64,000 bases of DNA. Source: Monomorium pharaonis (lineage: Eukaryota; Arthropoda; Insecta; Hymenoptera; Formicidae). The translations under genes were made by a program, and so were the position numbers. The stretch spans positions 1,178,001 to 1,242,000 of the forward strand of contig NC_050473.1 in NCBI RefSeq assembly GCF_013373865.1. The letters are read 5' to 3'. This document shows positions 50,350-63,750 of the stretch, piece by piece. Position 1 is the stretch's first letter. Each line of letters opens with the position of its first letter. The notes under the pieces were generated by a model that did not search any database, had not been told where the DNA came from, and saw only the letters and a program-made list of their open reading frames with translations.

Positions 50350-53300
50350 TAACATTATATTTTTGTAAACTATTACAACTATAAAAAGCTTATTTCGTTT
50401 CTCGAATGAAAGAAGGAGAGAAAGAAACGCCGTTAACCGGATAATCGAATGTTCGGATAAATGAAACGTTGGTAAAACGTTCCGCTATATTTTAGTTTGG
50501 CAATCGGTTTTTTTGACATTACGAAGAAATAAATCTAATATCAAATCTCCGAAGGTTATCCGGCACCATTGAACGCGGGGTTTCGAGACGGATTATCGCG
50601 CGTTTGTTAACGCCCCGCGTTCTACCGTGTCGTCGGCACTCCGGTATACACGCATATAATACCGCCGGTTCACGACGTGTTTATTAGAGTGGCTTGTGGA
50701 GCGGCAGCTCGCGCGCGGCCTGCAATACCAGAGTTCGTCCCGCATAAGCTGACAATTGCCGTGGCAGCAGGTGACAACCGGTCATCACGCAGTTCCACCG
50801 GACGGCGACGAGAGCCGCGTGCCGCCCTTCGTTCCCTCGCGTACATCCACCATTCTCTTCCCGAAAGCGCGTATCCGTATATGCGTGGAAATTTATGGCG
50901 TTATTCGTCACACGCAACGCGCGCGCGTTGGCACGCTAATTTTGAATCCGATTCTCTGAAATTGGCGTTGCCGCCTTGCCATTATCGAGGATGACTCGAA
51001 GAGGAATTTCGTACATAAAATTTCGCATTTGTAATTGTACTCGCGATAAAATGAAAGCGGTTGTAGAAAACGATTGAGGGGATTTTATGTTACCGCGACG
51101 CAGGCAGATCTTTACGCTTTCTACTGGAGGAAAATTTCCGGAGTGTACGAGCGTGCGACGAGCAATGTTGACGACCAGAAAGTTCCGCGGGGACGTCAAC
51201 GAGAGGCGACCATGCGAGCGTTTACTCGAATCGGGCGGTTGCTCCTTTTGTAATTTTCGAGAGCCCTTAACGACGCGCCGCGGCGCCGTAACCCTCGTGC
51301 TTCACGTCGTTTTGCGAAAATTCACCGGCAATGCCAGAGCGAGCGGCACCGTAACGCTGCCCGGTGACGATAAAGTCGCATTAAACTATCGATTTTTCCG
51401 ACGAGCCGAGCGACGACGGCGGCCAATGGTGCGCACACTTTCCAACGTGGTTTAACGGAAATCGAAGGTGAAGGATAATGGAAGGGAAGCAACTAGTCGT
51501 CGTCCACGAATTGCGCCGCGTTCTCCCCGTGCTTCCCTCTACCCTCCGCGTTTAATGGCGGGGCTTCCACGCTTCTTTCCGTGAGAAATTGAAATCCACG
51601 ATGCTCGATCTTGAGGTCGGGAGAGGACGGCGGCGATTCGCGTTACTGCACCTATCCTACGTAATTCCGCCGCTTCTTCTTTCACTTAAACCGATCTTGG
51701 TTGGCGGGGGGATGGGGGAGGAGGCGTTGGTGAATTCAGGGCGACGAACGGTGGGTTGAGGCGTCGCCGCCGTCGTTTCAAAAGGATGCGAAACCGTTTG
51801 TTCTCACCGAAGGTTGATGCCTTCATTAGAATGTACGATGAAGCCGAACAGCAGAACGGAAGAATTGCGCGCAATTACCGAGAATCTTACGGAGCTATTT
51901 CTCACGGGATAGAATGAGAGGCGATAAAACGTATCGAGAGGTATATCTCGATCTACATGTTCCTTTTGTTCGTGAAGGGTTGCCGATATTTTTTTCAGCC
52001 CTGACATTTTCTCGCTGCCAATATTTCTTCTTTTTTTTTTTTATTGGTTCACTTGCAATTTTTTCGCGTGCTCGACTTCAATTCGGATCCGAAAGCACCA
52101 AATTAAAAAAAAAAAAAAAAAAAAAAGTTTTATAATCAATTTCAAAAAAATGTCCCATAATTTACAGTGAGAATTATTGGTACACCACAGCGATGGAATG
52201 TTTCAAAATTGTACGTATGAAATTTTTTGAATGGGTAGAGACTACGTGAAAGAGAAAAGCAATTTGCACAGTATGTTTTTAAATGTTTTATTCTGTTCTG
52301 GAAACAGCATTTTTTTTTTTTCAGTATTGCTGTTACTAGTCTTATTTAATTTGATTACAAAAACTGAGAAACGATTTTTTTGGAAAACTTTATTTTTTTA
52401 ACGCATTTCTATTTTGATAAACGGAACAGCAAAGCGGCATGTTGACGCAGTTACGGAAAGTAAATTTTTGTAACTTCGCCTCGGCACGGATATTTCTACT
52501 ACGTGTAGGCCACGTACCACAAGCGTAACGGCTTATGTTCCACATTTTGATTGGATCGGATTTCGCTACGTGCGATCCTCGGGAATGTATATCTGTTGGA
52601 AATTACGCGCGGCCGCCTGTTACTTTCGCGTCGCAGTCGACGTTAAGTCTGCTAGAAATAAATGCAAATGAAGCCACTGTTGGCGGTCTTGTTACCCGTT
52701 AAAGGGTCGTACGTCGGTTACGCTACCGTGGGCCGGGGGGAGGGGGAGGGGAGGGAGGGTGTCGGCGGAAATAGCAAATCTGCACTTCTTGGCACCCGTG
52801 CGCGGCGCTTCCGCCTTCGCTTGTCTTCATCCGCCCGTCCGCGCCGTACAAGCCCTGTGCGTACAACGCGCACAGTGGATTAGGGAGCGAAATGTTGAGA
52901 TCGTTCCGAGAACACGGCGCGCACTTCATCCACGGCTTCGTGCCGAGTCGCAATTAAATTACGCGCAGCCATTAACCATTTACGACCGGTGCGAAGAAAC
53001 CGCGCGATTTCGCAGGCGAACGGACCGGCGCGTCTTCGGAATTTGTTTCGACGTTTCGAGTTTCAGTGCGAAACTGTCCCCTTTGAAATCGAAATTAACG
53101 AACGACCGCGAGTGAAGTTACAAGTTCGTTGTAACTTTACAGTAAAGTTTACGGCGGTTTCGCGGCAAACGACACCACGTTTCCGGTGCCCGTTGTTACG
53201 ACCGTGTGGGTTCCTCTTGGGTTCAGCTATACGCGGCGAATGATCCCATGCCGTTTAAACATTTAGCAATTTCGTCGGAATTAAAAGTCGCGCGAAGGTT

Positions 53301-54152
53301 ACGCGTACGTAGCGAAATTGACACGGATTTCAGGATGGCGTATCTCGTCAGGACAATGGTGTCCAGATTGCCTTTCTCGTATCGAACATTACAACTCGAT
53401 AACCTAAATGTACGCGCGGTTGCGTTAGTCCGTATCCTATTGGATAGGTATAGCTGCGGCGAACGCAGTTTCCCTGTTCAGAAGCTGAGCCGCACGGCGT
53501 GCAATGTCCGAACCAATCTGCGTGTGTATGGGGGGAGGGGGTAGGGCTACGGCTAACGGACGCCAACCAGGTCTAACCATCCTGGTGTACGTAGTATCGC
53601 TATTCCCTTCGATCTACATGCACGCATCGGCAGCGCAAAGCCCAATGTAACTAGCACACATGTGGATACAGTCGACCGAGAACGCTGTGTTCAGCGGCAC
53701 GGGATGGTCGGCCCGGAAGCCTCGCCAAAGGCGACAAGGGATGTCAGCTAGCCCAAATTGCCGCCCTTGCTTACATAAGCTATACTTTTTCGACCCTGAA
53801 GCTTACGCGGAATGCGTCGGGGAATTTATTCGTTGATCTTTTTACGCTATAGTACATTTTTATCTTTAAGCTTCTTTTATTTTTTTTTTTTAATGCATTT
53901 ATCTATTAGCTGTTGAGAAATATCTTTTCGTTTATTTATATAGTGAATTTTTTCGAGAATAATGTATGTAAAAGAAAGGAACGGACTATTTATTTTACAT
54001 ATTATACGTGTGTAAACTTACATATATATTATGTGCATTATATATTCTCTAAAAATAGCAAATGCAATTGTGAAACTACCAAGAATGAATTTTTTAGTAG
54101 TGCAAACACACATTTTGTACTTTTCAGAATTTATATAATTTGTAAAAATTTA

Positions 54153-54159
<7 letters not shown>
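50350..54159. other. CpG-rich tract with G-runs, no gene called
   Basis: Two CpG-rich blocks (about 50.58-51.7 and 52.5-53.8 kb) carry many overlapping open frames of 60-120 codons on both strands, a sign of composition rather than coding. A strong G-quadruplex-like run lies at 52732-52760. They could be enhancer or promoter islands. Confidence 0.4.
52732..52760 (+). other. G-quadruplex-prone run
   Basis: At least five runs of three to six G separated by one or two bases, giving several ways to form a four-tract G-quadruplex on the + strand. Confidence 0.7.

Positions 54160-54191
<32 letters not shown>
54160..54191. repeat. (CT)n microsatellite
   Basis: About 32 bases of pure CT followed by a T/C-rich tail and ACAG, so it also looks like an oversized splice-acceptor pyrimidine tract for the + strand. 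Confidence 0.93.
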
Positions 54192-54194
<3 letters not shown>

Positions 54195-56823
54195 CTTTTT
54201 ACAGTAATAGAACTTTTAAAATATTGTTTCCAAATTGAATAGATGTTTACATCTATCGTGACAATTTGAGACGAGCAAAATGGTTGTGGGTAGTGTGAGT
54301 GCTTCACTAGTGTATCGAATGAAATGTTTGATTAGTTTGACTCGGGCAAATGTCAAAGCTGCAAAGTTCTTCCAAACGGTGTTTGGTAAATCGATCTCGC
54401 GAGCTATGGGCGAAGGATTTTTTAACAACGTATTTGTGATTTGCATCCGGACGTTTGTTTTCGTTGAATCACGTTGTCGAAGCTCCGATTTATTGTCCAT
54501 GAATTTTCCGTCAGTGATTCGCAAGAAGTGCGGGATTTATGATCACAATCTGAAAATCACCGCACTAGCGAGTAAAGTTGTGCAGCAGTATGCAATAAAT
54601 AGTACTAATCAATTGCGTCACTTGTCCTTCATTGAATTCGCGACACGTTAGCTTGGGTTTTTACATTGGATCGCTAAAGTCTTGAGTTTTCTTAACGACG
54701 CATTTTGCGTTATATAATAAAACATGAGCCTTTCTCACTCGTTGTGCGGATAATATGCTACAGACACCGATATTATATTTAGCCCGCTAAACTCATATCG
54801 GCTAGTCACGAGATTAATTATATTGTAAACCGAGCCAACTGCAGTTCGCGAACTCGCGGACTCGTTTCCGTATTTGATATGATTCCGAAGTAATACGAAT
54901 CCGGGCGCACCGGGTGAAGCCTCGTTGTTGAATCTAGGGTAGCAATGGGAATAGTTCGTAACATTATAAGCTTTTGTTGGATGGCGTGAACTGTGAGCTA
55001 AACGCTTCTAACTCCTGTTACTAGTAACTAGTAATTAAGCGAGGTGCTGCTGTGTGAAACGACCCAGCTACCTGCTTCCTCGCGCCTTTCTACGTTCCTG
55101 AAGGTTGCGGTATGAAACACACCCGTGCCCGCGTGTGCCGTCTTACCCGTTGATACAAATCGGAAACGTACAACATTTTGCACTTCAATTTCAATTTTCA
55201 AATCACCCGATTATCAGAACATATTTATCCTGACAATCGTTATTTTTACCTTTTTTTTTGGCCACAACTAGAACACTACATGACGCGCGCCATTTAAGCT
55301 TTTTATTGAACATTGCACCTATTCTTCTGTATTTATATTCAGTTTATATGCAAATAATTTTATTCTCGAATGCTTTTTATTTATTCCTATTTCTTATTTC
55401 TTCTCTCTAAAACTCTTTCTCGCTCGCTGTGTCTCCTTCTAATTACTTGCCAAATCTCTTGCTCTATATTTTCATGTTGTTCAATATTATTCTCACACAC
55501 TTTATCATATTTTACGATACGATGAACAAAACGTCGTATCGTAAAATCGTATTAGTCATTTAGTATTTTCTCACCAATTTTTAGTAGCAGATTTTTTAAG
55601 GCATTTAATATTTCTAGATGAGTAATTCTTTTGAGTGACAAAAACGAGAAAAATATATTATTCATATCAACCAAATAATTATCATTTGCTCCGAGCAGTT
55701 CTTATTTGAAAAAAGATGTATATTGAATTTTAATTGAGGTTCGTTCTCTCGTGTGCGTACTGCTTGATTACTTTTTTACGCAATTATATACGCTTTTCAT
55801 GCAATTCTGTATTATGAACATTGGATGTATAATATTTAATGAAACATCTAAAATTGATATTCAGATCATGGTATACATTGAATTTAATATGTCGAAATTT
55901 ATTAATACAGTACTTATCGAATAATAATATATTTTAATTGTTTAAGCTACTAAAATTGTCAATACGTAAAAAAGAAAGTTTTATACTTTTAATAATAATA
56001 TATTAAAAAACACTTTTAGTTTCAAAATTAATCTTTTTTGAAAAGTTGATTGGATACTTTTTCAATTTTTAAAAATGTAACTTTAATTATCGCTCTGCGT
56101 ATGTAACTAGCTCCCTATTAAATTAAATTAAATTAAACTAATTATAAAATTATAGTTTCAAATTATCTAAAGAGTAATTTTATTTTTTTTAAGTTATACA
56201 CACTGAGTTATTTTGTAATTTCTAAAACTATTTTGCGACTGGTCGATATGAATGTAGCGAATTAGATACAATATCAGTATCATAATATCAATACCTATAG
56301 CATATTAGCCATCTAATATGATGAAAGCTCATATTTTTAAATACAAAATCTGGTGATAATCAGAAAACTTGAGATTTTGGATCTACATAATTTGTGTAAA
56401 AAAATGTTTTTTAATTTATAAATATTGAAGCATGACTTCTTAATTACGTAGATTCTAGTATTTTCTGCAAACTATTTTTGATAAATTTTGCATTGCTTGT
56501 GTGATATAATTAAAATAAGAAATTCTAAAGGGGGGTGATAACAAGCTTTACATACGAAATGTAAATTGTAATATAATCCATGAGGTATAACGCTTACTGG
56601 CGCCAGTATTAATAACGCCTTAATTGGAAATTAGACTATGATATAAGCGTTCGACCTTCCTTTCCTCGAGCATGAGTCGCGCCATATATGGGTAAGTTAA
56701 TTCCTCTAATTAATAATATAGCTTATGTAAAGACTATAAAGCGACTGGCAAACGGCGAGTCGCTTTTATTCATGTGAGCGTTCGGCAACATAAAATTAAA
56801 ATTGCGTTACAAATTATATATAT
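54192..56823. other. Intron-like or intergenic tract with one ATG ORF
   Basis: A + strand ORF with ATG (54280-54651, 123 residues) follows the CT tract and an ACAG acceptor-like site at 54204. It has no recognisable motif, and the opposite strand is open over much of the same span. The remainder is AT-rich. A perfect hairpin is listed at 55509-55547. Confidence 0.35.
55509..55547. repeat. Perfect 14-bp hairpin
   Basis: ATTTTACGATACGA (55509-55522) is the exact reverse complement of 55534-55547, with an 11-base loop. It is too short for an animal miRNA precursor. Confidence 0.9.
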
Positions 56824-57243
56824 ACACAGAAAAAAAGAATATTCTTGTTTTGTATCTATAGTTTTATAACGGAAATCTTGAAATGAGATTATATTGCGTT
56901 AAATCAAAAAGATTTACTTGAATGAAGATTTTAAAATTTTATATGGTTTAACCAAGAAAATAATATTCCTGTTATTTAAGAATAATTTTCTTGAATGGAA
57001 AGGAAAAAATGTTGAAAATACTACACGTTTAAATCAAAGATTATAATTTTTTTTAGAATAAAATTATCAAAACAATTATATTTTTGAAATAACACTTACA
57101 GTATGGAATAAAATTACAATATTTTGAAATTCAAGATTTTTAAATTCTTCTAATAAGATTATATATTGCTGCTTATGTATGAAACAATAATCACGTTAAT
57201 TTGAATATATAAGTTTCAATTTGGGAGTAATTTTTTTCTGTGT
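56824..57243. mobile_element. Non-autonomous element, 420 bp, 13-bp inverted ends
   Basis: ACACAGAAAAAAA at 56824-56836 is the exact reverse complement of 57231-57243. The interior is AT-rich and non-coding. The ends closely resemble those of the palindromic MITE at 31381 (ACACAGAGAAAAAAA), so the two may share one transposase source. The flanks are TATATAT-like on both sides. Confidence 0.65.
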
Positions 57244-58678
57244 ATGTAATATATATGCAAGTTTTTTCCCTTGCTTTTGTAAAATATTAAAAAAAGTTTT
57301 AAATTGTTTCTTTTGAATAATAGTGACCTGAATATTATTGTATGAAAAATGTAATAATACGAAACGATGTTGTGAAATAACAGAGTTTCGTCGACATTGC
57401 TTGGTTCATGAGGATCAGGGTATGTTTCTTTTTGAGCGTGTCTAAAAATAAAAAACCGTTTTGGAATAATCGAGGAACAGAGCGACGACGCCCTCGCGGA
57501 TTGAAAGAATCAGGATTTTACTGTTCGTACCGTATCCAATTCGGAATGATGTAAAGCCGTCTATTACGTGGCCTCCGTGAATCACGTGACGTTCGCAAAT
57601 GCATGCAAGTCTTGGAAAACACGCAGCTCAGAACGCGAGCCTTATTCTGTCATAAGAATGATTTAGGCCATATTGATTAAGAAATTACATGAACCTATTC
57701 TCTTTCGTGCTTTTAGATTGCCTATTCGCCACTTTTGAGCGTCCAGCGCGTTATATGTTGTATATAAATTAATATATAAGAATTGTAATATATATATGTA
57801 TGTAAGGCAGTATACAATTTTTATAGGCCATTCTGGATCTTTCTTGCACGTAAAGTAAATGTATCAAATATATATCAAGTATCGTCAGATATGTTTAAAC
57901 AGAAATAATCAAAGAGACTCAATTCCGTGAGTCCTGTTTCTATACCGGAGTATCTGTAGCGTCGATCGATTGCCTGCGAGAGAGCCATATCTGGTTTTTT
58001 AATTTAATTATGACGGTATTTCGAGAATTCTGTGTATACACTTTATCTTCATTTCCGTTTTTCGTATTTTCAAACGTTTCTATGCGCGGAAGAAAAGTTC
58101 TCAGTATAATTAAATTAAACAAAGTTATATTTGCTTATCTTATACATTTAAAATAATTTCGATAATTTAGTATAAAAAATTTATTCTTCCGGAATTTAAT
58201 TTTACTCGAATAATTTAATATCGAGCAATAGAATATAATAACACGTTGACAGCGATAGTGTTAGTACCTCAGGATTTAAACGTCTGGCCAATTGGCAAAG
58301 TCCTTTTGACGTTGTACATCCTCGGCGAATTCTTTTCCGCGCGATTTTGAAAAATTTCGTTTTCGAATGGCGACTTTCAAAAAAATTTGGTGCAATTTCG
58401 CGTATAGAGCGGCGCATACGACGGTGCCCTCTCGACGACAAGGTGGTACGGGCGAAAGCGGAGCACCGTGCCGCTCCGGATGGGAATGGCGGGGATGACA
58501 GGGGGAGGGGGAGCGTACGGATACGAAGGTGGGGTTGAATGGGTGGTGGATCTCCCGCCAGCTCGCTTCACGGCGGATGGTTCACCGGACGCCCGTCGTC
58601 GGGGCGCTGCAGCCCGTCAGGACGTCAGTTCTCCATCGTATCGCGCCAGGGTAGGACCTGGATCCAATAGGCGCGCGC
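57244..58678. other. Spacer ahead of the promoter-like block
   Basis: AT-rich to 58.3 kb, then increasingly CpG-rich with G-runs at about 58495-58512. No gene is seen. Confidence 0.5.
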
Positions 58679-58825
58679 GCACACATCTACACAAACACAC
58701 ATACACAGACACACACATATATATATATATATGTACACACACATATACAGACACACATCCGTACGCACGCAGGCACGCACGCACGCAGGCACGCACGCAC
58801 GCACGCCCGCGCGCGCGCGCGCGCA
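58679..58825. repeat. Compound CA / TA / CACG / CG microsatellite
   Basis: CA-rich repeats, a short TATATA run, a CACG/CAGG tetramer array and finally a GC dinucleotide run follow each other over about 145 bases. Alternating purine-pyrimidine sequence of this kind is prone to Z-DNA. Confidence 0.9.
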
Positions 58826-58899
58826 CCATTGCGTGCGGGCAATCCTCGCGCGATTCCAGTCAACGAGGGGACTATAGTCGCGCGCGACTATGAGTGAAT

Positions 58900-60103
58900 C
58901 GCGCTCGTACACGTCCCGGCTAATCACCGCACGTCGATGATAATTGATAACGCGCGTCGCAATTAAACGCGCGACGTGTGCTCACCCGGTGTCGAGTGTA
59001 CGCGCCAAGTTTCGCGCGAGTGTCAGGCCGCCGGGACGCTGCTGGCGGCTGCCGAGGGTTGAATAGTGACATACTCGAGGGTCCCCGATTCGACCGATCG
59101 GATCTCGCGGGTCAAGTGTCGTCGCGCGCGCGAGAGACCGCTCGACGAGCGTTTCGGGAGAGCGTTGTCAGGAAGGAGTGCGGACGGTAAACAGGATTGC
59201 AGACTGAAAGCCAGTGACGGGAAGGAGATAGTAGCGGAGGACATTGGAGGCGGGTGCCAGTAGTCGCGCGGCGGACTGTGCCGCCAGCGGGGATTCAGTG
59301 ATAGCGCTCGAGCGCTGATCGGACGACCGGCTGATAGAAAGAAAGAGAGAGAGAGAGAGAGAGCCTTCGGTGTGGGATCAGCTGTGGGCATCGCGCGAGC
59401 TGTTCGCGCGCGTAACGAACGCACGTACATCTGTGACGCTATTATCCGCTGATAACGGCGAACATGCGAGCACGTTTAAGTCTTATACGCACGTAACATG
59501 CGTAATAACCGCGTCGCGTCCCGTCACCGACGAGGATTCAATTAAGTCTACCGCGAGGAAGGTCAAGTACGCTATGCGAGCGACGGGCCGGACGGGAGGA
59601 GCTGGAGTTTTAATTAAAACTCGCCCATCGCGGGACACCCATTATCGCGCGCGCGTACCTCGTATTCGGGATTAATTAGCTGTGTTCGGAAACGAGAGCA
59701 GCGACCAGGGTGAGAGAGAGAGAGAGAGGAGATATATAGGAGGACGTGATTGCCGCCGCTGGGCTCTCGTGTGTTGTTGTGCTCGTAACATCCGCGTGAC
59801 AAGGAGCGTCAGGGCGCTTTCCCCCCCTCCCCCCGCCCCGTTCCCGTTCGTCATGAACGAGCTTCTTCTCGGGTCGCGCTGCGGCTGGCTCGGTTAAGTG
59901 GATCGTGACGATTTTAACGCCGGCACTCCGATTACGAGTGCACCGTCGCGAGTGACAGATAGTGCACAATTGCGTGACGCGAGTTGAAAATCGTCATTTC
60001 GGTGCCAGAGACAGGCAGAGAAAGTGGTAATAGCTGATGTCTTATACCTGACGCGCTTCCGGCGCGACGTCCAATTAGGACGATTCCTCGCGATTGACGA
60101 TAG
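58900..60103 (+). promoter_or_regulatory. CpG-rich 5' exon region ending in a strong donor
   Basis: A dense CpG-rich block with GA runs (59340-59361, 59710-59728) leads to GATAG|GTAAGC at 60103/60104, after which the sequence turns abruptly AT-rich. This is typical of a long untranslated first exon of an insect developmental or neuronal gene. Open frames up to 135 codons on both strands are compositional. The transcription start and the gene's coding part cannot be located. Confidence 0.45.
59340..59361. repeat. (GA)n run in the 5' exon region
   Basis: About 22 bases of GA-rich repeat. Confidence 0.85.
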
Positions 60104-61311
60104 GTAAGCGAAATCACAATTCGCGATCTCGCAAAAGGTTAATTCGTTAAGTATATTAATATTTAATATAATACTAATATTAAAACTGCGAAACGTTCGT
60201 TTCCCTTTTAACGTAGCACTATTGTCTTAAGTCTTAAGGTGTAAATTATATTGTAAACGAATATAATTTACACGATTTGCGAAATATTTGTCTTCCGTAA
60301 TTATCTCAGTAACCCTTTAAATTTTCTCGTGTTACGCAATTTTATTTTGCCCAATTTGTTTACTTTGTTTAGTATATTTGATTAGTTGCAAATTATAATA
60401 ACGTAATAACGTATTCATTAATCTATTAAATACGCTACTACATAGTGTTCAACATATTGTCGAGCTTTCCTTTGTTTTTCGTCGCAATGCACCGTCAAAA
60501 GCTCAAATGTGATATTTAGTTGTCAGCTCGTAGCAGAGTATGTACCTTAGACTCATCAAATATTGGTCGCAGCTAATTACATCGATCGAACGCGCGGTTA
60601 CAATTCTATTAACTTCAAGTAAGTGATTTCGATTTATTCGTGTGAAATAAAATACTATTCCGTAATATATAATGTAATTGCGTGTTGCAACAGAACCATA
60701 AATGCAATATCTTTTACGAAAAATGTAGATTTATTTTCTGCGTTAAAACATTATAAATTGAATGGTAAAAATATAATTTGAAATAAACGAGACCGAGAAT
60801 ACGGTGCTATTAACAACAGCCGCGAGGATATTATATATTTGCGAATATTATACTTGCGAAATTCATTGCGCATTTAAATTCACCAAAATTAAACGAACGA
60901 AAACGCTCTCGTTGTATGTACCAACAGAAACAATCGTTTCAATCATTTTGAAAGGGAGGGGAGAATTTTTCTGGCTGATAATTAGCTGGCGGGTAGCACT
61001 ATTATATTAACCGCGTGAATTTACGGGAGGTGCGTTTGGAGAAGTTCGCGGTTTACGTTTTTGCGTAAAAGTTACGCGCGAAGTCGCGTGAATCTTCGTA
61101 TCGCGCCGCGTTATCTTAATGCATTTTTGGTGTCTAGAAAGGTGCGAAGCAACACCTAAGACAAAAGGGCCGTGATAACCGCAAATTGGTGTGCCCGTTA
61201 TCTCTAGAAACGCTGCGTTAATTATCTTCCATTTTATAAGCATCCGCAGACGCCCGTAAGATAGCAAACAACGAGCTACCCGGACGTATCCGAGTACCTC
61301 ATTTACGTAGC

Positions 61312-61314
<3 letters not shown>

Positions 61315-61351
<37 letters not shown>
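61315..61351. repeat. (GA)n microsatellite
   Basis: About 36 bases of pure GA. Confidence 0.93.
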
Positions 61352-61354
<3 letters not shown>

Positions 61355-63422
61355 TGGTGAGTTGTTTCGGAGTATGTTGGCTTTGCATGAATAAACACCC
61401 GGCCATTTCGTTTCAGGCGGCGGCTGCCGAAATTACGCTACGGCATTACTTGGGCGAGCGATCCGAATTGAAACGCGCGTAACGAGCGTTTCTACTTTCG
61501 CGATGTTACGCTCTACACGAATGTAGTACGGCCGTTCGTCCGCGGCCCGTGGGGTGATCTACCAGGATCTTTCCGTTACGATCGCTTAACATATACATTT
61601 TACTCCGTAGGTCTTTACACACACACACACTCGACTCCATCAACGTATATATCAGATAATCCCCGCAAAATAAGCTTTTCGCGTAATACATTCGTATCCC
61701 GTGCCCGCGCGCTATGTTATTCAATCATACATTCACGATCGTACTCGGGAAGCCGTGCTTCCCTTCCGGCTCTTATTAATAGCACTTAGACGCGTTTACA
61801 TCGAGTTATTACCGGCCGCCCCGTTTAGTTTGCCGTGAGATCGGTATCCCGCGCCTATACCGTTTGGCCTCGCCGCCGCCGCGCCGTGACGTTCACCGAA
61901 CGATCGATCAACATCTCGTGCGATAGCGATCCCACCGCCGCCGCGTCGTTATTGCTCATACCGGTAATGATGTTGATGCCCGTGGTGGAACGCCGGTTAC
62001 GTGGCGGCCAATAATGTGTTCCCGTCGCGTCTGCATACCCGCGGAAAGTGAAAAATGTGTTTGAGCCACGTAAATAAATATTAGAGGACCCGCGCGCGGC
62101 CGGTCCGACAGGTCTCACGAAAGCATATGCCACGCGGACGCACGAGGACGAGGATCGTCCCGACGAGATAATAATACGAGGTCAGCTGTCTCGCTTCGGA
62201 AAGCGCTCGTTGAAAAATAACGCTCTTGCGACGCGTACGCTTACGCTAATTACGCTTACGCTAATCATGATCATTGTTTGACTCAGTCGGTAGATTACGT
62301 CGCGAACGTACGTCGTCAATTTGGATAGGGAGTAGGTATTGGGAGGGGGGGGGGGGCTAATCTAACTTTTTAAATTATGGAGATGGGATTCCTTCGCCGC
62401 GGTGAAATCTGCAAAGCACGCATCCCTGATGTCTCACGTGACGTCTTCTGATGTTCGATATTATTGCCATGTATTGTGCAGTAGCGACGATCGCGGCCGG
62501 CTCGTGTTTTCGAGAGATTAAATATATATATCGCTGCGAGTGATCAATTGAGCGGGATTTAAAATTAATTATCCTGCGCACGGAGGATAACGTACATCAA
62601 AAGAATATTTATTTTTACACGATCTATATTGGTGATTCCTGTATTCCTATAATTCGTATTCTTTATAATTGTCCATTGAGAATATTAACGAGGGAATTGT
62701 GAGATACCATTTATTAGCGATGCGAAAAAACCGCGTTTGCAAAAGAGTGCTTTACCTTATCTTTAAATGTCAATACCTTTAAATTCCCCTTTAAATTTTT
62801 CTTTACTCTGAAAGCATATAGATTGCTGCATCGCAATTCATGTTCTCTTTTGAGATTTCTTATGGATTTTTTTTTGATCAGTTGTAAAATTTCTTTAAAA
62901 TGCTATTATTTTTATCTCTGGCTCTCAGCGTACGTTTTCGTTTCTATAGCGCGGACATTGCAGGAAATCCATGACGTTCCGGCTCGCTACTTTGGTCGTA
63001 TAGGTCGCATCGCGTGCATTCGCGAAAGCGCGTTTAGTCTTTTATCTTGAAAAATGCACCGGATACAATTTCATATTTTATGAGGATTGTCCGCGTGCGC
63101 GCGTTTCGTCCATGCTTAAACGAAGCAACAGTTGTTGTGCGCTTCTACCGTTGTTGCTTCTTGTTGTAGCCTAATCAAGAATGTTGATAATCTTACATTT
63201 CTTTGTTATTCATTGAAACGACTACGCTTTCATCGGGGTCGTCTATTCTGTATTATCATGAAAATCTTGTAGCGAATAAAGAGAATCTTTTATAGTATGT
63301 GAATGTATTATGAGAGGAGAGAAACAGCAAAGAATTCGATAATAACTTTTTTAAAATACATATATTGATTAATGCATTTTATATGACAGCTCTTCTTGGC
63401 AACATTTTTCCGATATTACATG

Positions 63423-63426
<4 letters not shown>

Positions 63427-63475
<49 letters not shown>
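63427..63475. repeat. (CA)n(TA)n compound microsatellite
   Basis: A CA run directly followed by a TA run, about 49 bases in total. Confidence 0.95.
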
Positions 63476-63742
63476 GTATATGTTTTTTATGTTCTCATTG
63501 CATAAATATGCATGAGCCCATCGCGTAGGATTATGAAAATAAAATATGCGAACGTGTGATATCGTAGCTTTATTACGGACTGGAGCTACCGCGAAAAAAT
63601 TCATTCTGTATTATTCATATTAGTTATGCGCGCGCGGCGCGCAGGCACGTCGAAATTCTGCGCGAAACGTATGGCTTGTGGCGTCTTGCGAAACCGTAGC
63701 AAAGCGGAATTTCAGGTTTTCGAAGCACACAGTGTATGACGA

Positions 63743-63750
63743 TATATAAA
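63743..63750 (+). promoter_or_regulatory. Candidate TATA box near the right edge
   Basis: TATATAAA, followed about 25-30 bases downstream by a mixed GC-rich segment that could hold a start site. Further downstream is a TTCTCG hexamer repeat (about 63912-63937). No coding exon follows within the window apart from a very short ORF, so this is only a possible promoter. Confidence 0.3.

Noticed and set aside
58617..58927. ORFs of Arg/Ala/Cys/Val repeats on the minus strand
   Set aside because: They are translations of the compound CA/CACG/CG microsatellite.
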